Positions 11,118-22,593 are shown, counted from the stretch's first letter. The stretch: DNA of 64,000 bases from Symbiodinium microadriaticum (GCA_001939145.1 LSRX01000358.1:83637-147636); one strand, 5' to 3'. Numbers and translations: made by a program. Notes: generated by a model not told the origin, from the sequence alone.

Positions 11118-12318
11118 ATGCTGTGGGTGTGGAAGGCTTCTGGCGAAGAACTGGCTTCAATCTCAAAGGCCGAGCTCGCCCAGATGGCAGAAGCAGATGG
11201 CTTGCCTGTGAGGGCCATGAAGCGGCACCTGCATCAGCTTTGCAGGCAGCCCAGGTTCCGGCAGAGACTGCTGTGGGCAGATGGCTCTGAACTGACCGAC
11301 AACTTGGACTTGGACGATCTCCAAGCCGGGCTGCAGGATTTGCAGCTGGTGCTGCTTCCTTGTGCTGAAACCTCTAGCGAGCAAATCAGTGAACTAGCTG
11401 AAGCCGTGCGGAATGACAGTGTGCTTGATGTTGAGGCCATTCTCCACAGACCCTCGAATCCTCACAGAAAGCATGGACTGATGCAAGTGCAATGCTTAGG
11501 GTCTTCTGTTTGCAGGGGTGTTGGGGTGAGTTCGCCACTAGAGCCGAGGACCTCAAGATCCGGATTTGGGCACAGCTTTGCATGAAGCCGCTGTGTGCGG
11601 AAGTCTTGAGGTTGCAGCTTTGTTGGTGGAAGCTGGGGCAAGTATCAACAAGGAGGGCTGGGGTCCTGATGGGCAGACTCCCCTGCACTTGGCTTCTGCA
11701 CATGGCCACTTGGATGTGGTCCGCTTTCTCGTCCATGCTGGCGCCGAGAAGAGCATGTTGGAAAATCAGGGGCAGACTCCTCTTCACCTGGCTTGTTCGA
11801 ACGGGCATTTGGATGTGGTTCGTTTCCTCCTGCTGGGTAAGGGCCCCAGCATTGACATGCCTGGGCCTGATGGGAATACACCTCTTCACTTAGCTTCTGC
11901 AAGCGGGCACTTGGATGAGGTCCGCTTTCTGGTGCTGGAAGCTGGTGCTAATGTGCACGTGCACAATGATGATGAAGAGACTCCGGTTCATCTGGCTTCT
12001 TCAAACGGGCGCCTTGAGGTGATCCGTTTCCTAGTGAAAGATGCCGGGGCCGACATAGACACCCTCAACATCAACGGACGGACTCCTCTTCACCTGGCTT
12101 GCGCACATGGTCGCTTCGAGATAGCCCGCTTCCTCGTGGCTGCAGGCGCGGATATCGACAAGAAGGATGATCATCGACTCACTGCTTTGGAGCACGCGTC
12201 TTCCTGTGGGAACCCTGCTGTTGTCAGCTTCCTGGTGCAAGCACACCTCAACAAGGCCATGAGCTGTACGAAACTTGAGTTTCTACATTCGGCTTACTTG
12301 CGCACCATAGAAGCCTGA
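11118..12318 (+). CDS. ankyrin-repeat protein with ubiquitin-like N-terminus
   Basis: Exon 1 (11118-11486, 123 codons) starts MLWVWKASGEELASI and continues through PVRAMKRHLHQLC..PRFRQRLL and DLQLVLLP. That is a ubiquitin-like domain seen at the N-terminus of many Symbiodinium-type ankyrin proteins (from memory). Exon 2 (11542-12318) encodes seven ankyrin repeats with TPLHLA..GH..VVRFLV cores, the last one degenerate (LTALEHASSCG). It ends with LRTIEA and TGA. The intron is 55 nt, GT-AG, and both exon edges are in phase 0. The total is about 381 residues, probably cytosolic and acting by protein-protein binding. An in-frame ATG at 11037 is an alternative start; 11118 is preferred because family members begin there. 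Confidence 0.85.
11487..11541 (+). other. 55-nt GT-AG intron of the ankyrin gene
   Basis: The donor is caa|GTGCAATG and the acceptor cactag|AGC. It is needed because the ankyrin frame closes with a TAG just upstream of 11542. It has no TTTAGGG/CCCTAAA polarity, unlike the long introns in the window. Confidence 0.6.
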
Positions 12319-14388
12319 ATGATTTTGAATGATTGGCAATAGTACCACCGTTTGCTTCCTTTTTTTGGTTCCACACCCTGCTTTACTTGTTCAGGCCGAC
12401 ACAGTAACTGCACCATCCGAAATTCGACTCCTGTGGTGTATTCTGGGTGAAGAGGGCTGGCGGGCTCGCCTTAACAAGGCAACCTCCTGGGTTCCAGTTG
12501 TAGTCTCCCACGCGCCACGCTATGGAAGTTTGTATATGGGGCCAAGACATGTAAGTACCTGGGCCTCTAGGGCCATTCGGGTTGTCCTTAATTCGAAACA
12601 GCCGGAGGAGGTGATGACGCTGCAACCTTCCCCTTGCACCATCAGCAGGCTCGGCATTGCCCGAACGATCGACATGTAAAGGTATGCTTGAAGGCATTGA
12701 TATACTGCATCAGGTAAATCTTCAATGTGATATTTATCGGCTCGTGTTGTGTACTATAAGATTTTACTATGTTACATGCTATGCATCTTGATGTAACATG
12801 AGATGGTGCACAACATTGCAATACTGTGTTATGCTCTGCACGAATGGTAGCTAGCTGTTCAAAGTGCAACTAGTTGTTACATACTGTATGCCATTTGATA
12901 TCTAGATGTATGGGCTGTCTTGTAGACAGGACACAATACTCCGCATGGCACTCGTTGTGCAGTGGATGTTCATCCTGCGCTGTGTATTCGGCTGTTTTTG
13001 CAGATACTGTGCAAGACATTCCACAATGCTGAGGTTCCTGAATGCATGCATGACAGTACTTTTGGGGCTGTGTTGTCCGGAGTTGTGCTGAGACGCATCT
13101 GCACAAGCTCATCCTCGGACCCTGTATTTAACAAAACTGACTGTGCTTGCACGGTGATCCGTATGGCCAAAGACAAAGTATGAATGGGTATAGCTAGCTA
13201 GATAGGTAGATGTGTAGGTGCAGTCATACGCACATATGGCATATGGATGCCCTTCCTTAGCCAGCGAAGTCTTAGGACAGATGTATTGATGACACTGAGA
13301 TGCTATGACTCCGAGAAGCAGCACGAATCTCAAGTACCAGAGCTTGTTTTGTTGACAAAGCTTACAGCCTATTAAAACCCCGTAAACAACTACCTAAGCA
13401 CTATGCACCCCTAAACCTCTGTCCCAAGCCTGCAGGAGCATGGTCCGAGAGAGGATGCAGCCCCTGCTGCAAAGCGCGTCTGTCGCAGGTGCCCGGCCAG
13501 AGCCCGGGGCCTGCGAAACAGCGATACCAACTTACCTGAACGTAGGCGATGCGTAGTACAAGGCGATGCGTAGTACAGCGAAGGCTCGAAGCCCGCAGCA
13601 TCCGTACATACAGGGGCTTTGAAGCTTGCGGGCTTTCGAAGCTTTCATCGTCATCCCCAACGCAAGTGACACGTTCTGCCGGCCTCGTTAGCCATTCCAG
13701 CAACGGCACTGGGATTCTCGGAATCCCAATAAATGCAGAATGGTCTCACCCTTGCAGCGCAGAGGCGAGCCGGATTCTGGACGAGCAAAACCGATTCGGA
13801 TCTGTGCGTGACTGTTTGTGGTTATTGAGCTATCGCGGAACTCCTGGCGCTCCAAACCTCAGAACTTGCTCCAAGCAGGACCTGTGTAACCTTATGCACA
13901 GAATCTCGAGTGGATAGCCTCTGCCAGTCTGCTGCTTCTGCCGTCCTTTGAAAACACATGGGCTACCTGGTTCCAAGGCCGAGCAGTGCGACGAGCCTGG
14001 ACGATGACGATGATCGAGGCTGGCAGCTTACATTATACTGTCGAGCTCATTGATGGCTGCTTCCACACCTTGGCAGGGTGATGGGCGACATGAGGGACGC
14101 GTACCACACAGGCGCTGATATTTTCACGAGCTCCTGCTTGCCTCCCGTTGTAATGACCGTCTGCGCTTGGTGCTGCTAATTGCGGACTAGCAGTGGTTGT
14201 CGAAACTGCGAGTAGATGGCCTTATATGACATATATGTGCGCCGGCCGGGTGTGGTCATTGATAGCTGGGTAGTAAGAGGGCTCTTGGAAGACTGGGAGC
14301 TCCGGAGACATAGACTCCCAAGCCCCCTGAACCCTCAACATCCCAAAGGATCTTAAGACAGTGCATCGAAAGGTGAGAGCTGGGAGGA
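12319..14388. other. spacer without a convincing gene
   Basis: This stretch is AT-richer (12680-13330) and almost free of telomere-like heptamers. Open frames at 12329-12679 and 13549-13917 have no recognisable motif. A perfect 17-bp tandem duplication lies at 13544-13577. Confidence 0.4.
13544..13577. repeat. 17-bp tandem duplication
   Basis: AGGCGATGCGTAGTACA occurs twice head to tail without mismatch. Confidence 0.85.
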
Positions 14389-14389
14389 G

Positions 14390-14470
14390 GTGACCATTTC
14401 CTACGGCCGGGGCCTGTGGCTCTCGCCTTTCCTGTCCCTGTTCGCCTCAAGAGGGGATGGCATGACTAGA
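14390..14470 (+). CDS. orphan exon (VTISYGRGLWLSPFLSLFAS)
   Basis: After CCCTCAACA-type C-rich DNA and an AG at 14388-14389, the frame reads VTISYGRGLWLSPFLSLFAS, partly hydrophobic. The donor is not resolved. A second C-rich stretch at 14510-14560 precedes another short frame (RWTLRGQDAIHLE, about 14588-14626). Confidence 0.35.
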
Positions 14471-14913
14471 TTTCCCAAGGGTCCGCATACCCAGCAATCA
14501 TATACTTCCCCCAGACCTAAACCCCAAGCCCCACGAAGGGCCCAAATCCCGCAGGGGTGTACCCAATTGTTGGGTCCCCAGGCCCGATGGACCTTGCGGG
14601 GACAGGATGCCATCCACCTTGAATGAGGCCAGTTATGGCAGGTAGGGTTCCTCAAGAAGTTGGGCCTTGGTGTACGTTCTTGTGTAAGTTAAGCAGAGGG
14701 AATGATTTAAAAGAAGCGGCAGGGGAGAAGAATTCCCGATTTCCATGTATCGTACATGCATAACCCATGTTCTATTCATTCGAACTCAAGGGTCCCTTCT
14801 CATTCAGAGCATGGTCTATGAGAAGCAGAGCCAGCTTCCAGGATAGCACGGCATCTTCGGCTGCCGAAGAAGATGATGCCCATTGAAAGTTTCTTAGAGT
14901 GCCGACACTGATG

Positions 14914-14932
14914 GTAAGCTTTCTGGCTCAAG
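14914..14932 (+). promoter_or_regulatory. possible relict spliced-leader sequence
   Basis: GTAAGCTTTCTGGCTCAAG matches 15 of 19 bases of the 3' part of the dinoflagellate spliced leader (…GTAGCCATTTTGGCTCAAG). It ends 60 bases before the ATG at 14993. Relict leaders mark genes re-inserted from mRNA. A chance match or an ordinary AG acceptor cannot be ruled out. Confidence 0.25.
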
Positions 14933-14992
14933 CTCTGGCGTAATTCCCTACCGGACCATAGGAGTCTTGGGCATCATATTGCCATTCACGCA

Positions 14993-15556
14993 ATGTGCCG
15001 CCGATACCTTAGCTTCGTCACCCAGACCGCGAACAAGACTTTGGCAGATTATTTTCTTCTGTTCCGCCGTTGTGCGATCGCAGACGTGTGGCTTGTCGTA
15101 ATATACGCAATCCACGTCTATTTCAGCGTGTCGCTCATGGTCAACAACTACGACGAGGCCACCTTCCTTGAGGTGGTTCTGGTTTTTCTGGGGGTCTCTG
15201 TAGTCTTCTTGTGGCTGTGCGACGCGGCGCTGGTGACACGCTTGGGCAGCCGCGTGCGCGAGGCCTCCGCCAACGGCGCTGTGAGCCCAGAGAAGGTGGA
15301 GACTGTCATCAACATGAAGCGCCTTTGTGTTGCGGTGTCTGGCTTGGGACTTGCCGTCTACACTTTACGCTTCTGTGTGCAGCTGTGGAAGGCCAACGAG
15401 TCATTGAACACTTTCAACATTTTCTTGCTGGCGCTGATGCTCTTCACGAAGGTGCTTCGGCTGCTGGCCTTGAACTCTTTCAGCACTTGGCTGAGGATGA
15501 CCGCCGGCACAAACGCCAGGCAGATTGAAGAGCTCCGCACCCCCCTGGAGCGTTAA
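14993..15556 (+). CDS. multi-pass membrane protein, family unknown
   Basis: A single uninterrupted frame of 187 codons starts MCRRYLSFVTQTANKTLADY and ends EELRTPLER plus TAA. Four hydrophobic segments are visible: VWLVVIYAIHVYFSVSLMV (about residues 33-51), FLEVVLVFLGVSVVFLWL (62-79), LCVAVSGLGLAVYTLRFCV (111-129) and NIFLLALMLFTKVLRLLAL (141-159). The loops are charged (TRLGSRVREA after segment 2), which resembles ion-channel or transporter bundles, but I cannot name a family. There is no telomere-like DNA inside. The frame is open upstream of the ATG back to 14919, so this could also be a 3' exon. Absence of introns and a possible leader relict at 14914 would fit an mRNA-derived copy. Confidence 0.65.
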   Translation: MCRRYLSFVTQTANKTLADYFLLFRRCAIADVWLVVIYAIHVYFSVSLMVNNYDEATFLEVVLVFLGVSVVFLWLCDAALVTRLGSRVREASANGAVSPEKVETVINMKRLCVAVSGLGLAVYTLRFCVQLWKANESLNTFNIFLLALMLFTKVLRLLALNSFSTWLRMTAGTNARQIEELRTPLER

Positions 15557-16203
15557 ACGCTCTCATAAGACAGTAGAAGAAGAGTCCCTTCGAGCTGGGA
15601 AAAGGCAAAGAGTCTCCACACTTAAGAAGTTTGCAGACTGCTTTCGCCCAGGCCTAGGCCCCCCGGACCACCTCATAGCCGGAAACAACCCAGCCAAGGT
15701 ATACGGGATTGACTCCCCTTGCGCATGCCTACAGCCCAAGTCGGCTTTCGAGGTGAGCCTCCCTTACCCCAAGCCTCAAAAAAAAGAGGCTTCGGTTCTC
15801 AGTTCTCTGATTCCTTAAGTCAGGCGCCAGGCTGTACAGCTAGTTTAAGCTCAAAGGACAGCGGGGAGCACAGGGCCGCAGATCGCGTGCTTACCGAGGC
15901 TTTCCCTTGCGAAGTCTCAGCGGTTTTCCAGACGAGGCCATACATCGAATTATTTACTGTATATTGTCGGAGTGACTTTCATCTGGGGTCTCATAAAGTG
16001 CGAGTTGTATGACATCTCGATTGGTGCTGATCGACTTTTTTTGCCACACTTTGCAGACAAGCGCAGCATGCCGAACATATGATACTTTCTCCTGAGAGCT
16101 CCTAGAGTGAACTTAAAGCTCGGGGGATCTATAGTAGACTAAAGGAGCGTTTCTGGTGGATTGTCCGGTGCTGCCGGAAAAAAGCACCTCGCTTGCATAA
16201 GGC

Positions 16204-16263
16204 ATGCAGAAGTGGGTGCCGGAGGGTCTGTGCGACGAAGACGAAGACATGGGAGCCTCGTTT
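16204..16263 (+). CDS. short acidic frame, possible exon
   Basis: The frame MQKWVPEGLCDEDEDMGASF runs to a TGA. Its composition is protein-like, but it is short, and an overlapping frame downstream (16327-16695) is also open. The remaining DNA from 15557 to 18300 shows no other gene I can support. Confidence 0.25.
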
Positions 16264-18339
16264 TGAGAAGCCCCCATCAGTAGAAAGCTCCGTAGTTTCC
16301 CCCCTAGAACAGAAGCAGGATGCGCAGTGCCAGCGGCATCAGCATGGCATAGTGCATTGTTCCACCTCGTCAGGGGGCACATTTGTAGTGAACCGCTTTA
16401 TCCGAACGCCACACCTTGCACCACAGAGCCGAACATCACACCCCTACTTGGAGTCAAGGCCCTGGAAGAGTCAAGAGTGACTTTCGGCACTTTTTGTCTT
16501 GAAGCCGCTTTTGGTCATTGCTCCTCTGTCGCCTTCAAGCATGAGCGGACTGCATGTCGGCAGTTGTCTTTTTGCAGGGAAGGCATCTTGGGGACTTCAG
16601 ATGTGGTCGGAAAGATGCATCATCGAAGAACTGACGAAAGTCCAGGGGTCATGTTCCTGCTCGTAGGTTCAACGGCTTCCTTCATCGGTTACTAGATGTT
16701 GGGTTCTGCAAGATGTCGTGTGCAGAGCTCACCCGATGCTGTGATCTGCATTTTCTATGGGACGGGAGACCTTTGGCTGGAAACCTGTGCAGGAAGTATG
16801 ATGAGATGCTCTGCGCACACGACGGGGCCCGACGAGGCAGGCTGGGGGTTTTGAGCTGGCTGGCATGGTAATGCTCTTCGACGGCCTTCAACGAAGTCGA
16901 AAATCTGAGTCACTCCGCTGGAACTGGGGGCGAGCTAGTGTAGAGAGCCGTTCAAACGAGAAGCCGTGTTCCAATTTAGAGCACAAGGACGTGGTGGAAA
17001 AGAAACACCTTGCCTCAACTTTTGCTTGGAAGGTTTGTGTGCTCAGCTGTGCCCGTGCACCGATCTGCTCAGCTGCCTTGCTTGGCCAGGTGATCTCGGG
17101 CTTGGAAGATCCGGGATGATCTGAGAGCGCAACAAGTGGTCTTCAAGATCTGACTTTGCAAGAAGTCTGCAGTGTGCAGGGGGGCGAGGGAGACCCTACG
17201 GAGGGGCAGTAAAGGTGTTAAGCCGTCAAGCTAAACCGAGCACATGGCGGTAGCGCAGCCGGCGCACCTGGCAACCCCAGGTCTGGAAGCCTTCTGATGT
17301 TGGGATGCGGCAGGGACGGCTCTCTGAAACCCCAAAATCAACAAGTAAAGGGCATCGTGTGCAGCAGCAACCAGACACCGGATCCTACCTCTGCCCAACA
17401 GTTGGACACACGAACTTGCCTTGGCGCGGTAGTGGCCGTTGACCAGGAGACTTCTTCCGAGAACTCGGGATTCACGCTAGCGAAAAGGAAACTTGCAGGT
17501 TGCACAGGGCGTTTTCAAGGAGGGTGCTGTAAGTTTTGAGGGCCCCTAAACAACCCCGAAAAGCGAAGAAACCCGGAGTCCTTTCTAGCACCTCTCATCG
17601 ATCTAGGATGTAGCAGGGGGAAGCCAGGTTTTGGGCTTTGTGCGCGTCAGCTATTCGTGCGCCAAGGCAGCAAGGCAAATGAGGATTGCATGAATTGAAT
17701 CAGCATTAAGGACATAAACAAATCGAGTAATCATCCATATGTCAACACTGGCAGTAAAAAGGAGAAAATGGCAAGAATGAAGAATAGTTACACAACGATC
17801 ATGCAGTAGACAACATGCTGGCAAAACTTGGGCCCGGGACACCCCGTCCCTTTTGTCGATATCTGCCTTTTTTCATCATTCGTCCAAGTTATGGTCGCTG
17901 GTGGGGAACATCATAGAAGACTGTGCGCAGCATGTTTGCAAGCAGGAAGCATGTTATCGTGCAAGTAGCAATGATTCCATCAACACCAGCGGCGAAACCG
18001 CCAGTATGATCCTCTCTCCAGACATATGCAGTGAGACGTGATAGCACGAAAGTCTTAAAGCGTGCTCAAGATATCCCCCGCGGGCTCTTCGACTACGTTC
18101 GGAACCTCCATCTCCGTCGCTTTCTGAGCATGACAAGGCCAATCATCGTGGGGCATCGGTCGTTCGACACACCACTGTCATGGAGTCAGCTGCCTTGCTT
18201 AACAAACGCCTCTAAAACGCCCTGAGCTCTGAACTTTCAGACTCCGGCCTGGACCCGAACCCCAGGACTGAAGATTGTCACCAACCTAAGCATTCAGGAC
18301 CATCTACCACGAATAGAGGGAACCTGAGAACCCGAAATC

Positions 18340-18525
18340 CCAAATCCTACGTTCAACACCAAAACATCCGGAATCGGGGATGCCTGCCTGGTCCATGGAG
18401 CCCCGTCTTGGCTGATGTCAGCAGGCTCTGGACTTAGCGTCGAGTATTCGGATGTTTTGAGAGACGAAGATCCTGGGGGCTTTCATGTAGAGGTTCACGA
18501 GCGAAAGCTCGCGGATTTCATGGTG
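18340..18525 (+). CDS. orphan exon (HGAPSWLMSAGSGLSVEYSD)
   Basis: The + strand frame is open from about 18340 to a TAA at 18526-18528. It reads GDACLVHGAPSWLMSAGSGL, then SVEYSDVLRDEDPGGFHVEV, then HERKLADFM. It lies at a C-rich to G-rich switch. A GT (ATG|GTGTAACG) offers a donor just before the stop. The acceptor is not fixed. It probably belongs with the exon at 18638. Family unknown. Confidence 0.5.
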
Positions 18526-18637
18526 TAACGGGCCTAGCTTTTTTTGTTGGGTCTGTTCTGTGGATGGCTGCAAAGCCCTAGCTCCAAACCGGAGTTGGTT
18601 GCTCACAGTAGTTGCAGGAGTTGTTGGATGATGTAAG

Positions 18638-18716
18638 GGTTTGTCGATGAGCTGGTTGTCCAGTCAGTTTTGAGTCGCCGGGCACATATTGAGATTCTGG
18701 TTCACGGCTCTGCCAG
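18638..18716 (+). CDS. exon with canonical GTGAGC donor
   Basis: The frame reads FVDELVVQSVLSRRAHIEIL followed by VHGSAR, and then a strong donor AG|GTGAGCG at 18717. The acceptor is an AG at 18636-18637. It directly follows the exon ending near 18525, with an intron of about 110 nt. Phases between the two are not reconciled, so the upstream donor may be non-canonical. Confidence 0.5.
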
Positions 18717-20164
18717 GTGAGCGTTGGGATGTAGCGGTGGGTTGGGATGATGGAGAACCGGTTGTTCCCAAAGCCCTAAACCCTAAGCGCAACATGCAAT
18801 ATCCTCAATCCCGAGAAAAGATATCTCCGACTCTCCGTAGACTCGGATATTTTTGGCTCACACGGCTCTGACGGATCTGTAAGGTTAATCTTCGCGTGTG
18901 CAAGGTGCCTGTGGGAACTCAGAAGGTTCTGCACGGGTTCGGGGCACGTGTGAATGGTGCGACGGCAGATCGGGTGAAGCGGCTGGCAAACACCCAGCGC
19001 ATGTGGTTGTGGAACATGTGCTTGTGTATATGCCGAATACATGTACACCTATACGTACAGAATATGCAGGCATATCTAGAAAAACTGAGTTTAGATCGAT
19101 AGATGTGAATGTAGGTAGACTCTTGGAAAACTACGAAAACAAATGCTAAGGACATGAAGGTGCAAAGAAGAACGTGAACAAATGGATCCAAAACCCTCCA
19201 CCAGAAGTCTGCTCCGTTTTGCTGGCTCGCGGGGAGTCCGTTAACGCCGGGTCAAAGTCTCACAGCCCATGAGGCCCACTTCTCTTCAGGGCCTTTAGGG
19301 CCTTTAGGGTTTAGACTTTGATCCTACCTCCAGATCTTCCGGGGCTCAGGCTTCCTCCAGGTTTTCATGGTTTGCAGGCTTATGGTTAAGGCTTCGGGGT
19401 TCTCGGGTTTCTAATAATTAGTTCAAAGGTCAAAGCTGGCTTGCGCCTGGTGCCAGTAAACCCACTGCAGGCCGAAACCCTCACCCCAAAAGCCCTTAGC
19501 CCTAAATCCCAGGCCTGGCAAATCGCATCCTGATATCCCGACTCCCTTCCTGTTGAGGCCACCAAGGATGGACAAAAGCAAGGTGCCACGGTTCTGTGTT
19601 AGGATTTGAGGGTTCGGGTTCCAGGTTTCAGGCTTTCTTGGTTTCAGGGTTTAGGGCCTAATAGGGTTTACCAGGTTTAAGGTTTAAGGTATCGGGTTGA
19701 GAGGATTCAGGCTCCTGCTGCTTCAGGATTCAGACATCAGGGTCTGAAGCGTGCGGGTCGGGGTCGGTTGGAACATGAGATTGCGGAGGGCTTGATGCTT
19801 TGAAGAAGATCTAAGGAGTGGCACGGGTTCCATGGTAGTTCCATTGGGGAGTTGGTCCTTTTCAGGTTTAGGCCAAGTTCGAGAGTCTGGGGTCTGCGGT
19901 CAAGGTCTCAGGGATGCAGCTTTTGCTTCACGTGGTCGCGGGTCTAGTTATCAGGGTTCTACTTGCAAGGCTTGTACGGCTTGTCTTCTTAAATGCATCT
20001 GTGACCATGTGAAGCAGAAGCTGCAGCCCTGAGCCCTTGACCGCAGACCCCAGACTCTCGAACTTGGCACCATTCGCTGCTTCGGAGCCATCAAGCGCGA
20101 CAACCTGAAATTGGTGCCAGGAACATGACCACAGGTGCCCCCTAGAAATTCGGGAGATGCAGGC

Positions 20165-20695
20165 TTCCCAAGACAGAAAGGACATCTTGTGGGAGGTTGA
20201 GATGTTGTGCGGATTGGCGGATTGGTCCACCCTCACATCCTGCACCATGTGTACGACACCCAAGTCCTCGCGGGCTGTACCTTGGCGAAGCCATGGTGCA
20301 GCAATGCACGCTGATGCAAGTGTTGGAAACGTACAACATGCTTTGCAGCTGGCGGCCCCCGTAGACACGAATTTGGCTGGCACGCCTGCCTACTATCCTC
20401 CAGACAGGCTGGGGATGCTAGAATTGCGCCGCGATGTTTACTCGCTTGGCTTGGTATGCCTGGAGCTGCGAGCGCCATCCATGACGTTGTTGTGTAAAGA
20501 ACTTATGTCCAATTTGATTGCTTGGGCGACGGCGCCATTTGAAGCCAGGCCGCTGGCAAGTGCCGTTTGTCAAGCCCTGCATGGTGAGACGGGGAAGTTC
20601 CCCGTGCCAGAGCGCCCGGTGCCGCTTACATTGACCGCACCGTGCTACAGGCGGCGCAGAATCTTCAACGCGGGTTTGCATGTAGTCCCGTAGTG
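20165..20695 (+). pseudogene. protein-kinase fragment, broken
   Basis: Pieces of a protein-kinase domain lie in order. There is an alpha-C-like helix DRKDILWEVEMLCGLA (20172-20219). A beta4-beta5-like HPHILHHVYDTQV (20228-20266) is in a different frame. Then come an activation-segment and APE-like region GTPAYYPPDR (20379-20408) and DVYSLGLVCLEL (from 20433), back in the first frame, running to a TAG. The hinge, the HRD catalytic loop and the DFG motif have no room between 20270 and 20330, and APE is changed to PDR. It is therefore a decayed or partial kinase. A gene with unusual introns is less likely. Confidence 0.5.
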
Positions 20696-21133
20696 CAATT
20701 TTCCGCAGCTGCAAGCGCAACCACCCTGGCGTGCGTGCCGACAACGGGGCCCAGGCGAAAACGTGAGTTCTGAGTCACAGCAGATCCTCTCCAATTTTGT
20801 TTCGCTTGGCTGGCTCCAGCTCATTTTCCTTGATGTTTCATTGCGACCCGTGCCCGTGGAGGGTTCAATGCTTCCGGCATCGTGCTGGAAAGAACTGCCA
20901 CAGAGTACGAATGTCTCAAGCTGGCAACGAGAAGTATCGTTGCTTAGTGCTTCGCAGTTTTCCATAGCCCGAAAACCACACCTTTCAGTGGACATGGTGC
21001 CAGTAACCGAGAGAACCAGAGACACAGCCAGAATAACCATGGCAGTCGCACCAACCAGCGCAGGGACAACAACAGTTACCGATTTCCGTCTCGTTCGTGC
21101 CCATAGCGATGAGCCACTTAAACCCGGTCGAGA
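20645..21133 (-). CDS. possible membrane-anchored glycoprotein exon, - strand
   Basis: On the - strand the frame opens after a stop at 21134-21136. It reads WARTRRKSVTVVVPALVG and then ATAMVILAVSLVLSVTG, a basic flank followed by one strong membrane segment. A Cys-containing domain with NDTS and NETS glycosylation sequons follows. The + strand is also open over 129 codons (20763-21152), but its composition is less protein-like. If real, this is the only - strand gene in the window. Confidence 0.35.
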   Translation of the reverse strand, partial: SRPGLSGSSLWARTRRKSVTVVVPALVGATAMVILAVSLVLSVTGTMSTERCGFRAMENCEALSNDTSRCQLETFVLCGSSFQHDAGSIEPSTGTGRNETSRKMSWSQPSETKLERICCDSELTFSPGPRCRHARQGGCACSCGKLHYGTTCKPALKILRRL

Positions 21134-21193
21134 TCAGTACTCGCTCATTTAAAGCACTTTCTCATTTCGAAGAACCATGCAGTGGGTCACACA

Positions 21194-21210
21194 CACACAC
21201 ACGCGCGCGT
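21194..21210. repeat. short (CA)n/(CG)n microsatellite
   Basis: A CA run followed by CGCGCG. No exon is seen in 21140-21640. Confidence 0.7.
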
Positions 21211-21651
21211 GCTGTAGCGATAGTTTGGTGGTCACGACATTGACATGATGCCGGAGGCCGCGCCAGTGCCACTGAAGTGGCGGCGTCAAGCGCTTCCTCC
21301 CGCCCCACCTGAGGACGGCAGGTGCGAGACAGCGAGTCAAAGGGGGGTAGCGGGAGGTTCAACGTTCAGGGATTGGGGTGGGCTTGAACGTCTTGGGCCT
21401 GCTTGAACACAACGCCAAGTCCCAATGTCAGCATGACGATGGCGACGTCGAAGTGGCGGTGATGATGGTGTCATATTGATGTTGGTCATGAACATGAGCA
21501 TAAACATGAGCCAGGTACAAATGACTGCAATGGCCCACAACCCTGGACTGAAGTCATTCTCGACGGAGCTTCGTTCCACTTTGTAGTTCTCCGTCTGAAG
21601 GCCAAACCCTAAATCCACGTCTTCACCCTAAAACCCTCCCAAGCCCTCCTC

Positions 21652-21708
21652 ATGGCTCTTTCCGAAAGCCCGCGTCCAGGCCCGAGGAGCCCTGGCATGA
21701 GGCCGCAT
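21652..21708 (+). CDS. weak exon candidate
   Basis: The frame MALSESPRPGPRSPGMRPH lies exactly at a CCCTAAA-to-TTTAGGG polarity switch (C-rich 21604-21650, G-rich from 21710). It is too short to judge on its own. Confidence 0.2.
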
Positions 21709-22237
21709 TTGGGGTTAAGGGGTTAGGGAGGCTTCTGGGCTCAGGGTTTTGGAATTGGGTGCTAAGGGTTTTGGAGTTGAACGGGCCGTTGGGTATTGGA
21801 GAACCTTTCTGAGAGAGTTTCTGAGGTCGGGAATTTCGAGTTTAGGGTTTTGGAGTTCGGGGGTTGAGTGGCTCGGAGGTATCAAGATACAGGGTGGTCC
21901 CCTGTACGATCTGCAGGCAATCAGGGCCACAAGGCCCTAGTAGACCTTGAATCCTGAAGGCCCAAAGCCCTGAAACCCTAACCTCCTGCCCAACGCGCCC
22001 AAAGATAAATGCCCCAAGCCACAACCCTTAGGGCCTTAGCTTAAAAATCAGTGACAGGACTTCTTTGAAACCCTTACAAAGCCCTTCCAAGAATGCGAAG
22101 GGAACCCTGGCTTACAAGAGCCCAAAGACACCTGAACAAGAAATGTCGATATGTGCGATTCACCCTTCAACCCTCCTCAAAGCCTAAGCCCCAAACCCGA
22201 AGAAACCCGAAGCCTCAAGCTCGGAAGCCTGGGGCAG

Positions 22238-22285
22238 GGGAACCGCTCCGATGCCGACTCCGAGGATGCGTTTAGACCGGGAAAG
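22238..22285 (+). CDS. short acidic exon (GNRSDADSEDAFRPGK)
   Basis: AG at 22236-22237 follows C-rich DNA (aagccccaaacccgaag). The frame reads GNRSDADSEDAFRPGK and ends at a GT donor (aag|GTTTGC). G-rich DNA follows. It is exactly 16 codons, phase 0 to phase 0. Confidence 0.45.
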
Positions 22286-22593
22286 GTTTGCTAAACCGTG
22301 GGTTTTTTTGGAGTTCAGGGTTTTTGTCATGCGAGGTTGTCACGCTTTCTCATTCATTACATGTGTGGCCTTCGGAGGATGCTCTGCATCGTACGGCTTA
22401 GCTTTCATCCAGCCTCCAGCTTGTAATGCAAGGGCAGAGCAGGAGGGGTCGTGGGCTGAGGCCCCAAAAGCACCAAATCATGGAATTGTTGTGCCGCCCC
22501 TGTCTTTGGGGAGCACACCCAAGCTGATGGGCCTCAGGGTTTGGGCTTCTTGATTCAACCGTGTCAAAGCAAGGCCAGGGTCGTAAAGAAAGG

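Noticed and set aside
17244..17295. tRNA-like A box (TAGCGCAGCCGG) followed by a hairpin ACCTGG/CCAGGT
   Set aside because: No B box (GGTTCGA) or acceptor stem is present; the rest does not fold as a cloverleaf.
18848..18862. Second leader-like match (TTTTGGCTCA)
   Set aside because: Only ten bases match and no gene starts after it.
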